Below are positions 1 to 6,677 of a stretch of 8,064 nucleotides of DNA, piece by piece (position 1 is the first letter of the stretch; the number at the start of each line of letters is the position of its first letter). The notes under the pieces were generated by a model. It saw nothing but the letters and a program-made list of their open reading frames with translations. It did no database searches and was not told the DNA's origin. The position numbers and the translations under genes are program-made. The stretch is taken from contig CAKUJM010000068.1 of NCBI GenBank assembly GCA_934661755.1, positions 1-8,064 of the forward strand. Reading direction: 5' to 3'. The stretch is from an uncultured Lentisphaeria bacterium (lineage in GTDB: Bacteria > Verrucomicrobiota > Lentisphaeria > Oligosphaerales > Oligosphaeraceae).

Positions 1-134
1 TGCACCGGCCAAGTTCACTCACGCGGTTAACCCCTCCGCCGCCTGTCGGCGGCACCTCCCCTTGCAGGGGAGGCTGAGGGGCCTGGGGGTTGGCGCCGGA
101 TTTGACGTGCGTCCATGCGTAGTTTGAAGAACGC
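1..134. repeat. Composite dispersed repeat, left copy (modules A and B)
   Basis: Module A (1-45) recurs without a mismatch at 8020-8064. Module B (85-134, starting GGGGGTTGGCGCCGG and ending GTTTGAAGAACGC) recurs at 7934-7983 with 4 differences in 50 positions (100, 101, 102 and 108). A GC-rich hairpin block lies between A and B here. The order is A-hairpins-B on the left and B-spacer-A on the right, which suggests a larger unit in which these modules alternate. No reading frame through it looks like a gene; the frames that cross it are repeat translations. It resembles non-coding intergenic palindromic repeats, but I cannot name a family. Confidence 0.85.
29..91. repeat. Three-stem hairpin block inside the left repeat
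   Basis: Two perfect stems sit side by side. GCCGCC (38-43) pairs with GGCGGC (48-53) across a 4-base loop. CCTCCCCT (55-62) pairs with AGGGGAGG (66-73) across a 3-base loop. Flanking AACCCC (29-34) can pair with GGGGTT (86-91) and enclose both as a junction-like fold. No T-run follows on either strand, so a plain intrinsic terminator is not supported. The fold could act in RNA, as a DNA cruciform, or simply mark a mobile palindromic repeat. Confidence 0.7.
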
Positions 135-138
135 ACCA

Positions 139-150
139 TGTTTGCAAACA
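139..150. promoter_or_regulatory. Perfect 12-bp palindrome TGTTTGCAAACA, possible operator
   Basis: TGTTTGCAAACA is its own reverse complement. It lies just past module B and about 195 bases before the chosen start of the hydrolase-like gene. The core TTTGCAAAC recurs at 7913-7921 upstream of the kinase gene. A symmetric 12-mer upstream of sugar genes is typical of operators for dimeric repressors or activators, but no regulator gene is present in the window, so function is inference. Confidence 0.35.
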
Positions 151-293
151 ACACAATTGTCCAAGGGCGAGACGCCTACCCCCTCTCGCGCGCGCGATAG
201 CCTTATAGGTGGGCCATGCTCCCCCGCCCGACCACCCAGCGTTAAGCTAACCGCCCACAGCGGCATTGCCAGCCGGAAGCGCCATAATCCCCA

Positions 294-318
294 AAAGTGT
301 GCGATTGGCACACACTTT
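294..318. promoter_or_regulatory. Inverted repeat upstream of the hydrolase-like gene
   Basis: AAAGTGTG (294-301) is the exact reverse complement of CACACTTT (311-318), with 9 bases between. An alternative register pairs GTGTGC (297-302) with GCACAC (308-313) across a 5-base loop. It ends 26 bases before the ATG at 345. CATAAT hexamers resembling a -10 box occur at 283-288 and 332-337, but neither has a convincing -35 box at normal spacing. It may be an operator or a leader hairpin. No clear Shine-Dalgarno sequence precedes the ATG. Confidence 0.4.
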
Positions 319-344
319 ACAAATCCGCTCCCATAATCAGCAAA

Positions 345-2387
345 ATGAACTGCAGGATAGTTTTTTCCAAGATCAACGGCAGCGTCGAATCCTTCAGCCG
401 GGCGGGCGAGCCATCGCGGGTGCTTCCCGCCAGACACGCCTTCCAGCTTGCGCTCCTGGACGAGACCGGAGAGCGCCGCCTCCTGACATCGGAGGACTTC
501 TCCTATGCCGCGTCCTCCGGAATCCACCGCTATGCCGCCATCCCGGACGAGCTAGCCGGCATGACCGTCACCATCGGCTACCGGCTCGATGGCGATTTTG
601 TCTTCTTCACCATCGTGGTCGGCGGGATTCCGGCGGGATTGCTCCTCGAATGGGTGGATGCCCCCCAGATTGCAGTTCCTGAAACCGGGACGCTTTTCTG
701 GCCGTATGCCGAGGGGGTGCTGATCACCGACCCGTCGAGGCGTGAGCAGAGCGACTATTTCCGCTACCGGCCCGTCGACTACCCGGAACGCGACAGGAAC
801 TACGGCGGATTCTTTCCCGGGTTCTGCCAGCAGCAGTTTCTGTCGCACTTCGACGCCGATGGTCGCGGGATCTATTTTGGCGCCCACGATCCATCCTTCG
901 GCCCCAAGGGGGTCGAATTTGCCCCCGATGGCACCGGGCGCATCCGGCTCAGCCTCCAGACCTTCGCCTCCGGCGCCGCCGGCAGCTATGCCACCCGGTT
1001 CGATTTCGTCCTCGGGCTCTTTGAGGGCGATTGGATGGATGCCTGCGAAATCTACCGACAGTGGCTGCCGGCGCCGCCCAAGGCCAATTTGCCGGAGTAC
1101 TTCCGCGACTCGCCGGTCGTTGTCATCTACCCCGTCCGCGGCAACGGCGACGACAATGGCAAATTGCCGCCGAACGAATATTATCCCTACTCCAATGCCC
1201 TGCCGCTGCTCCGGCGCTATGCCCGGCACTTTGACAGCCCGGTGATGCCGCTGCTGATGCACTGGGAAGGCACCGCGCCCTGGGCGCCGCCATATGTCTG
1301 GCCGCCATACGGCGGCGAGCCGGCACTGGCCGACTTCCGCGACCAATTGCATCGCGATGGCAACCGCCTGGGGGTATACTGCTCCGGAACCGCCTGGACC
1401 CAGACCAGCTCCATCACCGACTACAGCCGCGAAGATGAATGCCGCCGCGAGCACCTCGAGACCATCATGATCCGCGGCCCCAAAGGCGAAATCGACGCCT
1501 CGATCTGCAATGGCGAAACAGCACAGCGGCTCGGGTACGACCTCTGCCTGGCCGAGGCGAAGTCCCGGCAGATCGTAAAGGACGAAATCATGAAGCTGGC
1601 GCGCTTCGGCATCGACTACGCGCAGTTTTTCGACCAGAACATCAGCGGCGCATTCTACCTATGCTACAGCCGGAGCCATCATCACCCCGCCGGCCCCGGC
1701 CCCTGGCAGACGCAGGCCATGCAGTCGCTCCTGCACGAAGCCGTCGCGGAAATAAAGGCCGACGGATCATCCATGGTGATTGGCTGCGAGGCCGCGGCCG
1801 CCGACCCGTACACCGGAGAGCTGCCGTTCAATGACGCAAGGGGAATCTGGGGATACGACTTCGGGCTGCCAGTCCCCGCCAGTTCCTATATCAATCACGA
1901 GCGGATGGCGAATTTCATGGGCAACCAATGCGGGGTCGGACGCCTCTTCGACTTCGCCGCCACCCCGGACAATCTGCTCTACCGGATCGGATACGCCTTC
2001 AATGCCGGGGACATGCTGTCGGTGGTGCTCAAGGACAATGGCCGGATCCACTGGGGATGGGTGGTCAAATGGGATGTGCCGGAGCCGGACCAGGAAACCG
2101 CAGTCGAGCTGATCAGGAATCTGAATGCCGTGCGCAAGGCCCACCCGGAATGGCTGCTTGACGGCAGGATGGTCAAGCCCCGAAGACGGCTGGAGGAATG
2201 CGGAATATACAAAATGGCCATGCGCTCCGGCGAAATCCTCGAAGTGCCGTCGCTTTTCCACTCCGCCTGGGAAGACGCCAATGGCCATCATGGCGAAATC
2301 ATCACCAACTTCCTGCCCGCGGAGCAAAGCTGCCGGATCGATGGACGCGACCTCCGCATTCCACCGCTGTCGGCACAGCTCCTGTAG
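345..2387 (+). CDS. DUF6259-type glycoside-hydrolase-like protein
   Basis: The protein has 680 residues and resembles the DUF6259 family of uncharacterised, TIM-barrel, glycosidase-like proteins; this assignment is from memory of family style, not from a search. A beta-rich N-terminal region (about 1-245) ends in GDWMDACEIYRQW (228-240). A likely (beta/alpha)8 barrel follows (about 255-600), with aromatic and charged stretches such as MPLLMHWEGTAPWAPPYVWP (301-320) and RLGVYCSGTAW (341-351). A short beta region closes the protein (about 605-680). Acidic residues at predicted strand ends are D430 (DYAQFFDQN) and E482 (MVIGCEAAA); either could be catalytic, which is inference. No signal peptide or membrane segment is visible, so it is probably cytoplasmic. 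A GTG at 297 in the same frame would add 16 residues, but ATG 345 begins the first beta strand (MNCRIVF) and leaves the dyad at 294-318 outside the gene. It stands alone, with a 97-base gap before the next gene. Confidence 0.75.
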   Translation: MNCRIVFSKINGSVESFSRAGEPSRVLPARHAFQLALLDETGERRLLTSEDFSYAASSGIHRYAAIPDELAGMTVTIGYRLDGDFVFFTIVVGGIPAGLLLEWVDAPQIAVPETGTLFWPYAEGVLITDPSRREQSDYFRYRPVDYPERDRNYGGFFPGFCQQQFLSHFDADGRGIYFGAHDPSFGPKGVEFAPDGTGRIRLSLQTFASGAAGSYATRFDFVLGLFEGDWMDACEIYRQWLPAPPKANLPEYFRDSPVVVIYPVRGNGDDNGKLPPNEYYPYSNALPLLRRYARHFDSPVMPLLMHWEGTAPWAPPYVWPPYGGEPALADFRDQLHRDGNRLGVYCSGTAWTQTSSITDYSREDECRREHLETIMIRGPKGEIDASICNGETAQRLGYDLCLAEAKSRQIVKDEIMKLARFGIDYAQFFDQNISGAFYLCYSRSHHHPAGPGPWQTQAMQSLLHEAVAEIKADGSSMVIGCEAAAADPYTGELPFNDARGIWGYDFGLPVPASSYINHERMANFMGNQCGVGRLFDFAATPDNLLYRIGYAFNAGDMLSVVLKDNGRIHWGWVVKWDVPEPDQETAVELIRNLNAVRKAHPEWLLDGRMVKPRRRLEECGIYKMAMRSGEILEVPSLFHSAWEDANGHHGEIITNFLPAEQSCRIDGRDLRIPPLSAQLL

Positions 2388-2431
2388 TTGCAAGAATCCA
2401 ATTGAGGCAGTAGATTAAGCACATCACGAAA

Positions 2432-2445
2432 CCGGCGGACGCCGG
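2432..2445. other. Short hairpin between hydrolase-like and DUF805 genes
   Basis: CCGGC (2432-2436) pairs with GCCGG (2441-2445) across a 4-base loop, 45 bases after the first stop codon. There is no following T-run, so it is at best a weak terminator or an RNA stabilising hairpin. The remaining bases up to 2470 show nothing recognisable. Confidence 0.25.
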
Positions 2446-2470
2446 ACGCGACAATCCGCAAAACAACAAC

Positions 2471-2475
2471 AGGAG
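2471..2475 (+). promoter_or_regulatory. Ribosome binding site AGGAG
   Basis: AGGAG lies 9 bases before the ATG at 2485. It is the clearest Shine-Dalgarno sequence in the window and fixes the start of the DUF805 gene. Confidence 0.8.
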
Positions 2476-2484
2476 ACTACAGCG

Positions 2485-2928
2485 ATGTTCTTCAACAAGC
2501 TCATCGACAACTTCAAGAAGATCCTCACCGACAAGTATTTCTGCTTTGAGGGGCGTGCCGGGCGCGAGGAGTTCTGGATGTGGGTGCTGGCAATATCCAT
2601 CATCGGCGCAGTGATTAGCGCCGTGGCAAAGGTGCTGCCGGCGATTGGAGGAATCATCAGTGGCCTCTGGGTACTCGCCATCCTCCTGCCCAGCCTGGGC
2701 GCTGCCGTCCGGCGGCTGCATGACATCAACAAGTCCGAATGGTTCATCCTGCTGAGCTTCATCCCGCTCTTCGGCCAATTGGCCCTGATCTACTTCTGGG
2801 CAAGCGAGGGCACCTCCGGCAGCAACCAGTTTGGACCGCGCCCCAGCTGTTGCTGCTGCTGCGCCGGCAATGACCAGCCGGCCGAGGACGCCAAAAACAT
2901 CGACAGCTCCTCCGACAACCGCCAGTAG
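2485..2928 (+). CDS. DUF805 family small membrane protein with poly-Cys tail
   Basis: The 147-residue protein matches the DUF805 (YhaH/YhaI-like) pattern: FEGRAGREEFW (21-31), LPSLGAAVRRLHDINKSEW (68-86) and a closing G.SGSNQFGPRP (109-120). Hydrophobic segments at about 32-50, 54-72 and 87-106 predict an inner-membrane protein. The biochemical role of the family is unknown. The unusual part is the C-terminal extension. Right after the family's normal end come five cysteines in a row (122-126, encoded at 2848-2862 by TGT plus four TGC codons), then about 20 hydrophilic residues rich in D, S and N. Such a cluster could bind metal, be lipidated or form disulphides; none of this is shown. A good ribosome site precedes it. 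The spacing to the previous gene (97 bases) allows but does not prove co-transcription. Confidence 0.85.
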   Translation: MFFNKLIDNFKKILTDKYFCFEGRAGREEFWMWVLAISIIGAVISAVAKVLPAIGGIISGLWVLAILLPSLGAAVRRLHDINKSEWFILLSFIPLFGQLALIYFWASEGTSGSNQFGPRPSCCCCCAGNDQPAEDAKNIDSSSDNRQ

Positions 2929-3062
2929 CCATATCAGCCGGCGCTCACAAAATCACCCCCGGGGGCAGGTCGCCAAAGCCGCGGCGGATGCCGTCCGGGC
3001 GCGCCTCGGGCCGCCGGGGAGTTTTTGGAGTGCCGGCATCATGACAAAATGGCGCCGCCGCG
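2929..3062. other. Convergent intergenic region, GC-rich
   Basis: This gap separates the 3' ends of the DUF805 gene (+) and priA (-). It contains small palindromes, including CCCCCGGGGG, TGCCGGCA and GGCGCGCC, and one run of five T at about 3022-3026. I could not find a stem directly abutting a T-run on either strand, so no convincing intrinsic terminator is called. There is no gene in it. Confidence 0.6.
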
Positions 3063-5285
3063 TCATTGCAGGAACCGCGGATCCACGTCAATATCGACCG
3101 GGACCTTCCGGAGCAGCGCGGCGGGCATCCGGGTCCGGGCCTGCCTGAAGGCGCTCACCAATGCGCGCACTTCCGGCGATCGCAGCAGCAGCTGATAGCG
3201 CCAGGTATTGGCGATCTTCGCCAGCGGCGCCGGCATCGGCCCGATGACCTGCGCGGACGGCGGCAGCAACGACTTGATCTGCGCGTCGAAGGCCACGGCG
3301 GCGTTGCGCGCCTGCTCCTCCGTGCCGGACTTGAAGGTCAATAGCACCAGGTGCGCAAATGGCGGGAACATCAGCGCCTGCCGTGCGGGGACTTCCTGCT
3401 CGTAGAAGGCGTCATAGTCGTGCCTCTGGGCGCAGGTCAGCGCGTAGTTGTCGGGAGTGTAGGTCTGGACCACCACCCGTCCCGGCAAGTCGCCGCGGCC
3501 AGCCCGGCCGGCGACCTGGGTGATCAGCGCAAAAGTGCGCTCCGCCGAACGGAAGTCCGGCACATTGAGGCCGATGTCGGCCTGGATGATCCCGACCAGC
3601 GTGACGTTGGGGAAATCCAGCCCCTTGGCAATCATCTGGGTGCCTATCAATATATCGATCTTCTGCGCGCGGAATTGATCCAGCACCGCGCGATACGACT
3701 CCGCGTTGGTCATGGTGTCGGAGTCCATGCGGGCGATCCGCGCATCCGGAAATGCCGCGCGGGCCACGGCCTCGATGCGCTCGGTGCCAAAGCCGCCATA
3801 GCGGATATCCTTGCAGCCGCAGGCGGGGCAGACCTCCGGAGCCGCCAGATCGGCGCCGCATAGATGGCAGATCAGACGGCCGATCTTGCGGTGGTAGGTG
3901 TAGGTGCGCTCGCATTGGCCGCAGGTGGCGGTCCAGCCGCACATCGGACAGGTCAGTTGCGTGGCATAGCCGCGGCGGTTGAGAAAAAGCATCGTCTGCT
4001 CGCCATCCGCCAGACGGGCGCTGATCAGCTCGGTGAGGCGACGCGAAAAAAAGGACGCATGGCGCTGGTTGTTCAGCGACTGCCTTTCCTGGCGCATGTC
4101 GACCAGCTCGATCGGCGGCAGCGGATGCGACTGGATGCGATGCGACAGCCGCGCCAGCTGATATTTGCCGATGGTGCAGTTATAATATGACTCCAGCGAC
4201 GGCGTGGCCGTGCCCAATACCACCGCGCAATGCTCCAGCGCACCACGGACCACCGCCACATCCCGTGCGTTGTAATGCGGCATCTCGTCCTGCTTGTAGG
4301 TGCTCTCGTGCTCCTCGTCGACCACGATCAGCCCCAGCTTCCGGAATGGCGCAAACAGCGCCGACCGCGCGCCGACCGCGATCCGGCTGCGGCCGGAGTT
4401 GATGCGGGTCCATTCGTCAAAGCGCTGTCCGTCGCTAAGCCCGCTGTGCAGCACCGACACCTGGTCGCCGAAACGCGCCCGGAAGCGGGTGACAGTCTGC
4501 GGCGTCAAGGCGATCTCCGGCACCAGCACAATCGCCTCGCGCCCCAGTTCCAGGCAATGCGCGATCGCCTGCAGGTAGACCTCGGTCTTGCCGGCGCCGG
4601 TCACCCCGTAGAGCAATACCGGTCGGCTCCCCGGGGTGTCGATCGCCGCGTTGATGAGCTTGAGCGCGGCGGATTGCTCGCCGGTAAGCGCACGCGCGCT
4701 GTCCGGCAGAATCTTCAGGTTGGCAAAGGGATTGCGCTCCTGGGTGCGCGGGACCTTCGCCAGCCATCCCGACGCGACCAGCGCGTCGATCACCGACGCG
4801 CCGGCATCCAGCGCCCCCATGGCCTCCTTGAGCGGCAGTGCGCCGCCCAGCGCCTTCAGCGTCCGCAGCACCTTCTGGCGCTTCGGGGTCAGCGCCGCAA
4901 ACTCCTCCGCGGCATTTTCGGCGGTCTTGCCGGACAGCTCCAGATGGAGGATCTGCTGCGGGCGCATCTGGCCCTTCCGCACCACCGCCGGCAGCAGATT
5001 CCAGACGACGCATTCGTGCGGCGCACAATAGTATTCGCAGATCCAGTCCGCCAGCTTCATGAGCTGCGGCGGGATCTGCCGGTCAGACGGCTCGATCTTG
5101 AGGATCGGGCGGGGATTGGCAAATTTCGACGAGTCCTTGAGGCGGATGATGTACCCGTTCTTCACCTCGGTGCGGAAGGGCGCCACCACCCGACAGCCGG
5201 CGGCGGCAACGCCGCGCAGCTCCTCCGGAACCAGATAGTCGTATGACTGCCCGCTGGCGATATTGAATGCGACTTCGGCGATCAA
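3063..5285 (-). CDS. priA: Primosomal replication-restart helicase PriA
   Basis: PriA is a superfamily-2 3'-5' DNA helicase that recognises stalled forks and reloads the replicative helicase. The 740-residue length is normal. In order: an N-terminal 3'-end-binding region (IAEVAFNIASGQSYDYLVPEE from residue 2), Walker A GVTGAGKT (227-234), the DEEH Walker B box (323-326), GTATPS (358-363), FLNRRGYA (434-441), eight zinc-ligand cysteines in four pairs (446/449, 455/458, 473/476, 486/489), GTQMIAKGLDFPNV (548-561) and QVAGRAGR (590-597). The C-terminal domain with IGPMPAPLAKIANTWRYQLL (681-700) is complete. All key residues appear intact, so it should be active. The start is TTG: an in-frame TGA sits two codons upstream, and no ATG occurs before residue 76, well inside the conserved N-terminal domain. 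The gene starts 36 bases after the oxidoreductase stop codon, suggesting co-transcription with a metabolic gene that is functionally unrelated. Confidence 0.97.
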   Translation of the reverse strand: MIAEVAFNIASGQSYDYLVPEELRGVAAAGCRVVAPFRTEVKNGYIIRLKDSSKFANPRPILKIEPSDRQIPPQLMKLADWICEYYCAPHECVVWNLLPAVVRKGQMRPQQILHLELSGKTAENAAEEFAALTPKRQKVLRTLKALGGALPLKEAMGALDAGASVIDALVASGWLAKVPRTQERNPFANLKILPDSARALTGEQSAALKLINAAIDTPGSRPVLLYGVTGAGKTEVYLQAIAHCLELGREAIVLVPEIALTPQTVTRFRARFGDQVSVLHSGLSDGQRFDEWTRINSGRSRIAVGARSALFAPFRKLGLIVVDEEHESTYKQDEMPHYNARDVAVVRGALEHCAVVLGTATPSLESYYNCTIGKYQLARLSHRIQSHPLPPIELVDMRQERQSLNNQRHASFFSRRLTELISARLADGEQTMLFLNRRGYATQLTCPMCGWTATCGQCERTYTYHRKIGRLICHLCGADLAAPEVCPACGCKDIRYGGFGTERIEAVARAAFPDARIARMDSDTMTNAESYRAVLDQFRAQKIDILIGTQMIAKGLDFPNVTLVGIIQADIGLNVPDFRSAERTFALITQVAGRAGRGDLPGRVVVQTYTPDNYALTCAQRHDYDAFYEQEVPARQALMFPPFAHLVLLTFKSGTEEQARNAAVAFDAQIKSLLPPSAQVIGPMPAPLAKIANTWRYQLLLRSPEVRALVSAFRQARTRMPAALLRKVPVDIDVDPRFLQ

Positions 5286-5293
5286 CCGTCAAT

Positions 5294-5300
5294 CCCCCCT
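5294..5300 (-). promoter_or_regulatory. Ribosome binding site for the TTG start of priA
   Basis: On the - strand AGGGGGG ends 8 bases before the TTG. A purine-rich Shine-Dalgarno-like run at normal spacing supports TTG as the true initiation codon. Confidence 0.55.
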
Positions 5301-5321
5301 GGACACCCTCCGCAATGCCGA

Positions 5322-6503
5322 CTAATGCCCGAAGGAATTGGCAAAGCCCTCGCTGGACGCCGCCGTGGCCGTCACCGGCTTCTTGGTATAGCGGGAAGTC
5401 TCGACCAGCTTCTGCAGCCGTGCCGCGTAGTCCGCGCTGTCAATCGGCAACTCCACCGGTGCGCCAGTCCAGCCGGACAGCAGCATCGCGTTGCCCAGCT
5501 CCAAGCCGCGAATGCCCTCCTCCACCGGCGCAATCAGCTTGGCGCCATTGCGGATGGCATCGACGACATTGGCGACAATGCGCATGTGCTGGGTGGGCAC
5601 CGCCGGCTCTTCCGCGCAGGGGATCACGCAGTCCCAGCAGTCCAGGACATCCCACGCACGGAGCGCGTCATGGCAGAACTGGCTGCATGGCTTGACATTG
5701 CGGCGGAAGGCGATCTTCCCGCCCTCCATGACGATGCGCCCCATCTCGGCGGCGATCTCCAGGCGGTTGGTCCCGGGATATTCGCCAGTGGTGGTGATGA
5801 AATTGCCCGTCATGCCATCCTCGTATTCGAGGTATGCATTGACCTCGTCCTCGACCTCGATGTCATGGAATTTCCCGAAATGCACCTGGGCGCTGACCTT
5901 CTTCGGCAATCCGAAGAACCACTGGAAGAGGTCGAGGTTGTGCGGGCACTGGTTGAGCAGCACGCCGCCGCCCTCGCCGCGCCAGGATGCACGCCAGTCG
6001 CCGGAGTCATAGTACGCCTGGGTGCGGAACCAGTCGGTGATGATCCAGTTCACGCGGTTGATCCGGCCGAACTGGCCGCTCTCGATCAGCTCCTTGAGCC
6101 GGACATGGAGCTTGATGGTGCGCTGGTTGAACATCGCGCTCTTGACCAGCTCCGGATGCTTCGCGCACTCCCGGATCAGCCGCTCCGCCTCGGCCTTGTG
6201 CACGCAGATCGGCTTCTCCAGGATGAAGTGCTTGCCATGATCCATGGCCATGATCGCCATGTCGGGATGCGAATAATGCGGCACCGCGATCATCACCAGA
6301 TCGACATCGGCCTTGGCAAAGAAGTCCTCCGCCGACACATGGCAGGAGACGCCCTGGCGGACATCCTCCGGGACCCGCTTGAACGCCTCCGGATTGATGT
6401 CGCACAACGCCGTAAGCCGTACCGACGGGACCTGCTTGAGGCAGGACGCATGGCAAGATCCCATGTTGCCTACGCCAATTATACCTACTTTCAATTTTTC
6501 CAT
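5322..6503 (-). CDS. Gfo/Idh/MocA family NAD(P)-dependent oxidoreductase
   Basis: The protein has 393 residues and a typical two-domain layout. An N-terminal Rossmann fold carries KVGIIGVGNMG, with GxGxxG at 10-15. EKPI (96-99) holds the conserved lysine next to the nicotinamide. The C-terminal domain carries GGGVLLNQCPHNLDLFQW (178-195), where H188 is the usual catalytic histidine. The common Asp in the D-x-G-x-H part of the motif is replaced here (N-Q-C-P-H), a variant I associate with some family branches. Family members oxidise, reduce or epimerise sugars and inositols; the substrate cannot be told. It has a cysteine cluster: C273, C277, C289, C292 and C296, with H278. The start ATG follows AGGAA at 6511-6515 with a 7-base spacer. 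It lies between a NahK-like kinase and priA on the same strand, consistent with a sugar-catabolic role. No export signal is visible, so it is cytoplasmic. Confidence 0.92.
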   Translation of the reverse strand: MEKLKVGIIGVGNMGSCHASCLKQVPSVRLTALCDINPEAFKRVPEDVRQGVSCHVSAEDFFAKADVDLVMIAVPHYSHPDMAIMAMDHGKHFILEKPICVHKAEAERLIRECAKHPELVKSAMFNQRTIKLHVRLKELIESGQFGRINRVNWIITDWFRTQAYYDSGDWRASWRGEGGGVLLNQCPHNLDLFQWFFGLPKKVSAQVHFGKFHDIEVEDEVNAYLEYEDGMTGNFITTTGEYPGTNRLEIAAEMGRIVMEGGKIAFRRNVKPCSQFCHDALRAWDVLDCWDCVIPCAEEPAVPTQHMRIVANVVDAIRNGAKLIAPVEEGIRGLELGNAMLLSGWTGAPVELPIDSADYAARLQKLVETSRYTKKPVTATAASSEGFANSFGH

Positions 6504-6510
6504 GATGAAA

Positions 6511-6515
6511 TTCCT
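6511..6515 (-). promoter_or_regulatory. Ribosome binding site AGGAA for the oxidoreductase
   Basis: Reading the - strand, AGGAA is 7 bases before the ATG at 6503. A similar TCAGGAATTC string occurs about 24 bases further upstream, at the edge of the palindromic element. Confidence 0.55.
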
Positions 6516-6535
6516 GATGATGGGATTGAAGAATT

Positions 6536-6659
6536 CCTGAATCCGTGAAGTCAGGTCATTTTACGCCAGGATGAGGAGTTTCGAGGGAGCATACCGGGAG
6601 TGCGCGATCGAAAAATGACTCGATCATGGCGCAAAGTGACCAACTTTCACGGATTCAGG
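6536..6659. repeat. 124-bp near-palindromic element with 32-bp inverted arms
   Basis: CCTGAATCCGTGAA (6536-6549) is the exact reverse complement of 6646-6659. Extended to 32 bases (6536-6567 and 6628-6659), the arms match at 26 positions. Most differences are a four-base internal mismatch; the other two allow G-U pairing on one strand or the other. A second stem lies inside the arms: TGCGC (6601-6605) with GCGCA (6629-6633) and GATCG (6606-6610) with CGATC (6621-6625), with a 3-base bulge. The inner stem competes with the inner part of the long arms. The element lies wholly between the kinase stop and the oxidoreductase ribosome site. No obvious target duplication flanks it. It could be a MITE or REP-like element, an intercistronic RNA structure, or a cis-regulatory leader. 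Confidence 0.75.
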
Positions 6660-6677
6660 GTAATGCAAGACGGAAAA

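Noticed and set aside
1..134. CRISPR array
   Set aside because: Only two diverged copies of each module occur, far apart and in different order, without regular spacers or cas genes.
186..197. Alternating TCGCGCGCGCGA palindrome (Z-DNA-like tract)
   Set aside because: Short CG runs are common in GC-rich genomes and nothing around it supports a function.
297..344. GTG start giving 16 extra residues on the hydrolase-like protein
   Set aside because: It would place the start inside an inverted repeat and adds residues ahead of the first predicted beta strand; ATG 345 is preferred, though ribosome-site evidence is weak for both.
27..527. 166-residue reading frame on the - strand
   Set aside because: It runs through the repeat hairpins and antisense to the hydrolase-like gene, with low-complexity Arg/Gly/Pro composition and no recognisable domain.
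552..1454. 300-residue reading frame on the - strand
   Set aside because: It is antisense to the hydrolase-like gene with biased composition and no motif.
2929..3062. Bidirectional terminator between the DUF805 gene and priA
   Set aside because: GC-rich palindromes and a five-T run exist, but no stem directly precedes a T-run on either strand.
4230..5246. 338-residue reading frame on the + strand
   Set aside because: It lies fully antisense to the well-supported priA gene and is rich in Arg, Gln and His, as expected for the complement of a high-GC gene.
5325..6548. 407-residue reading frame on the + strand
   Set aside because: It is antisense to the oxidoreductase gene across nearly its full length and shows no domain; it is a high-GC shadow frame.
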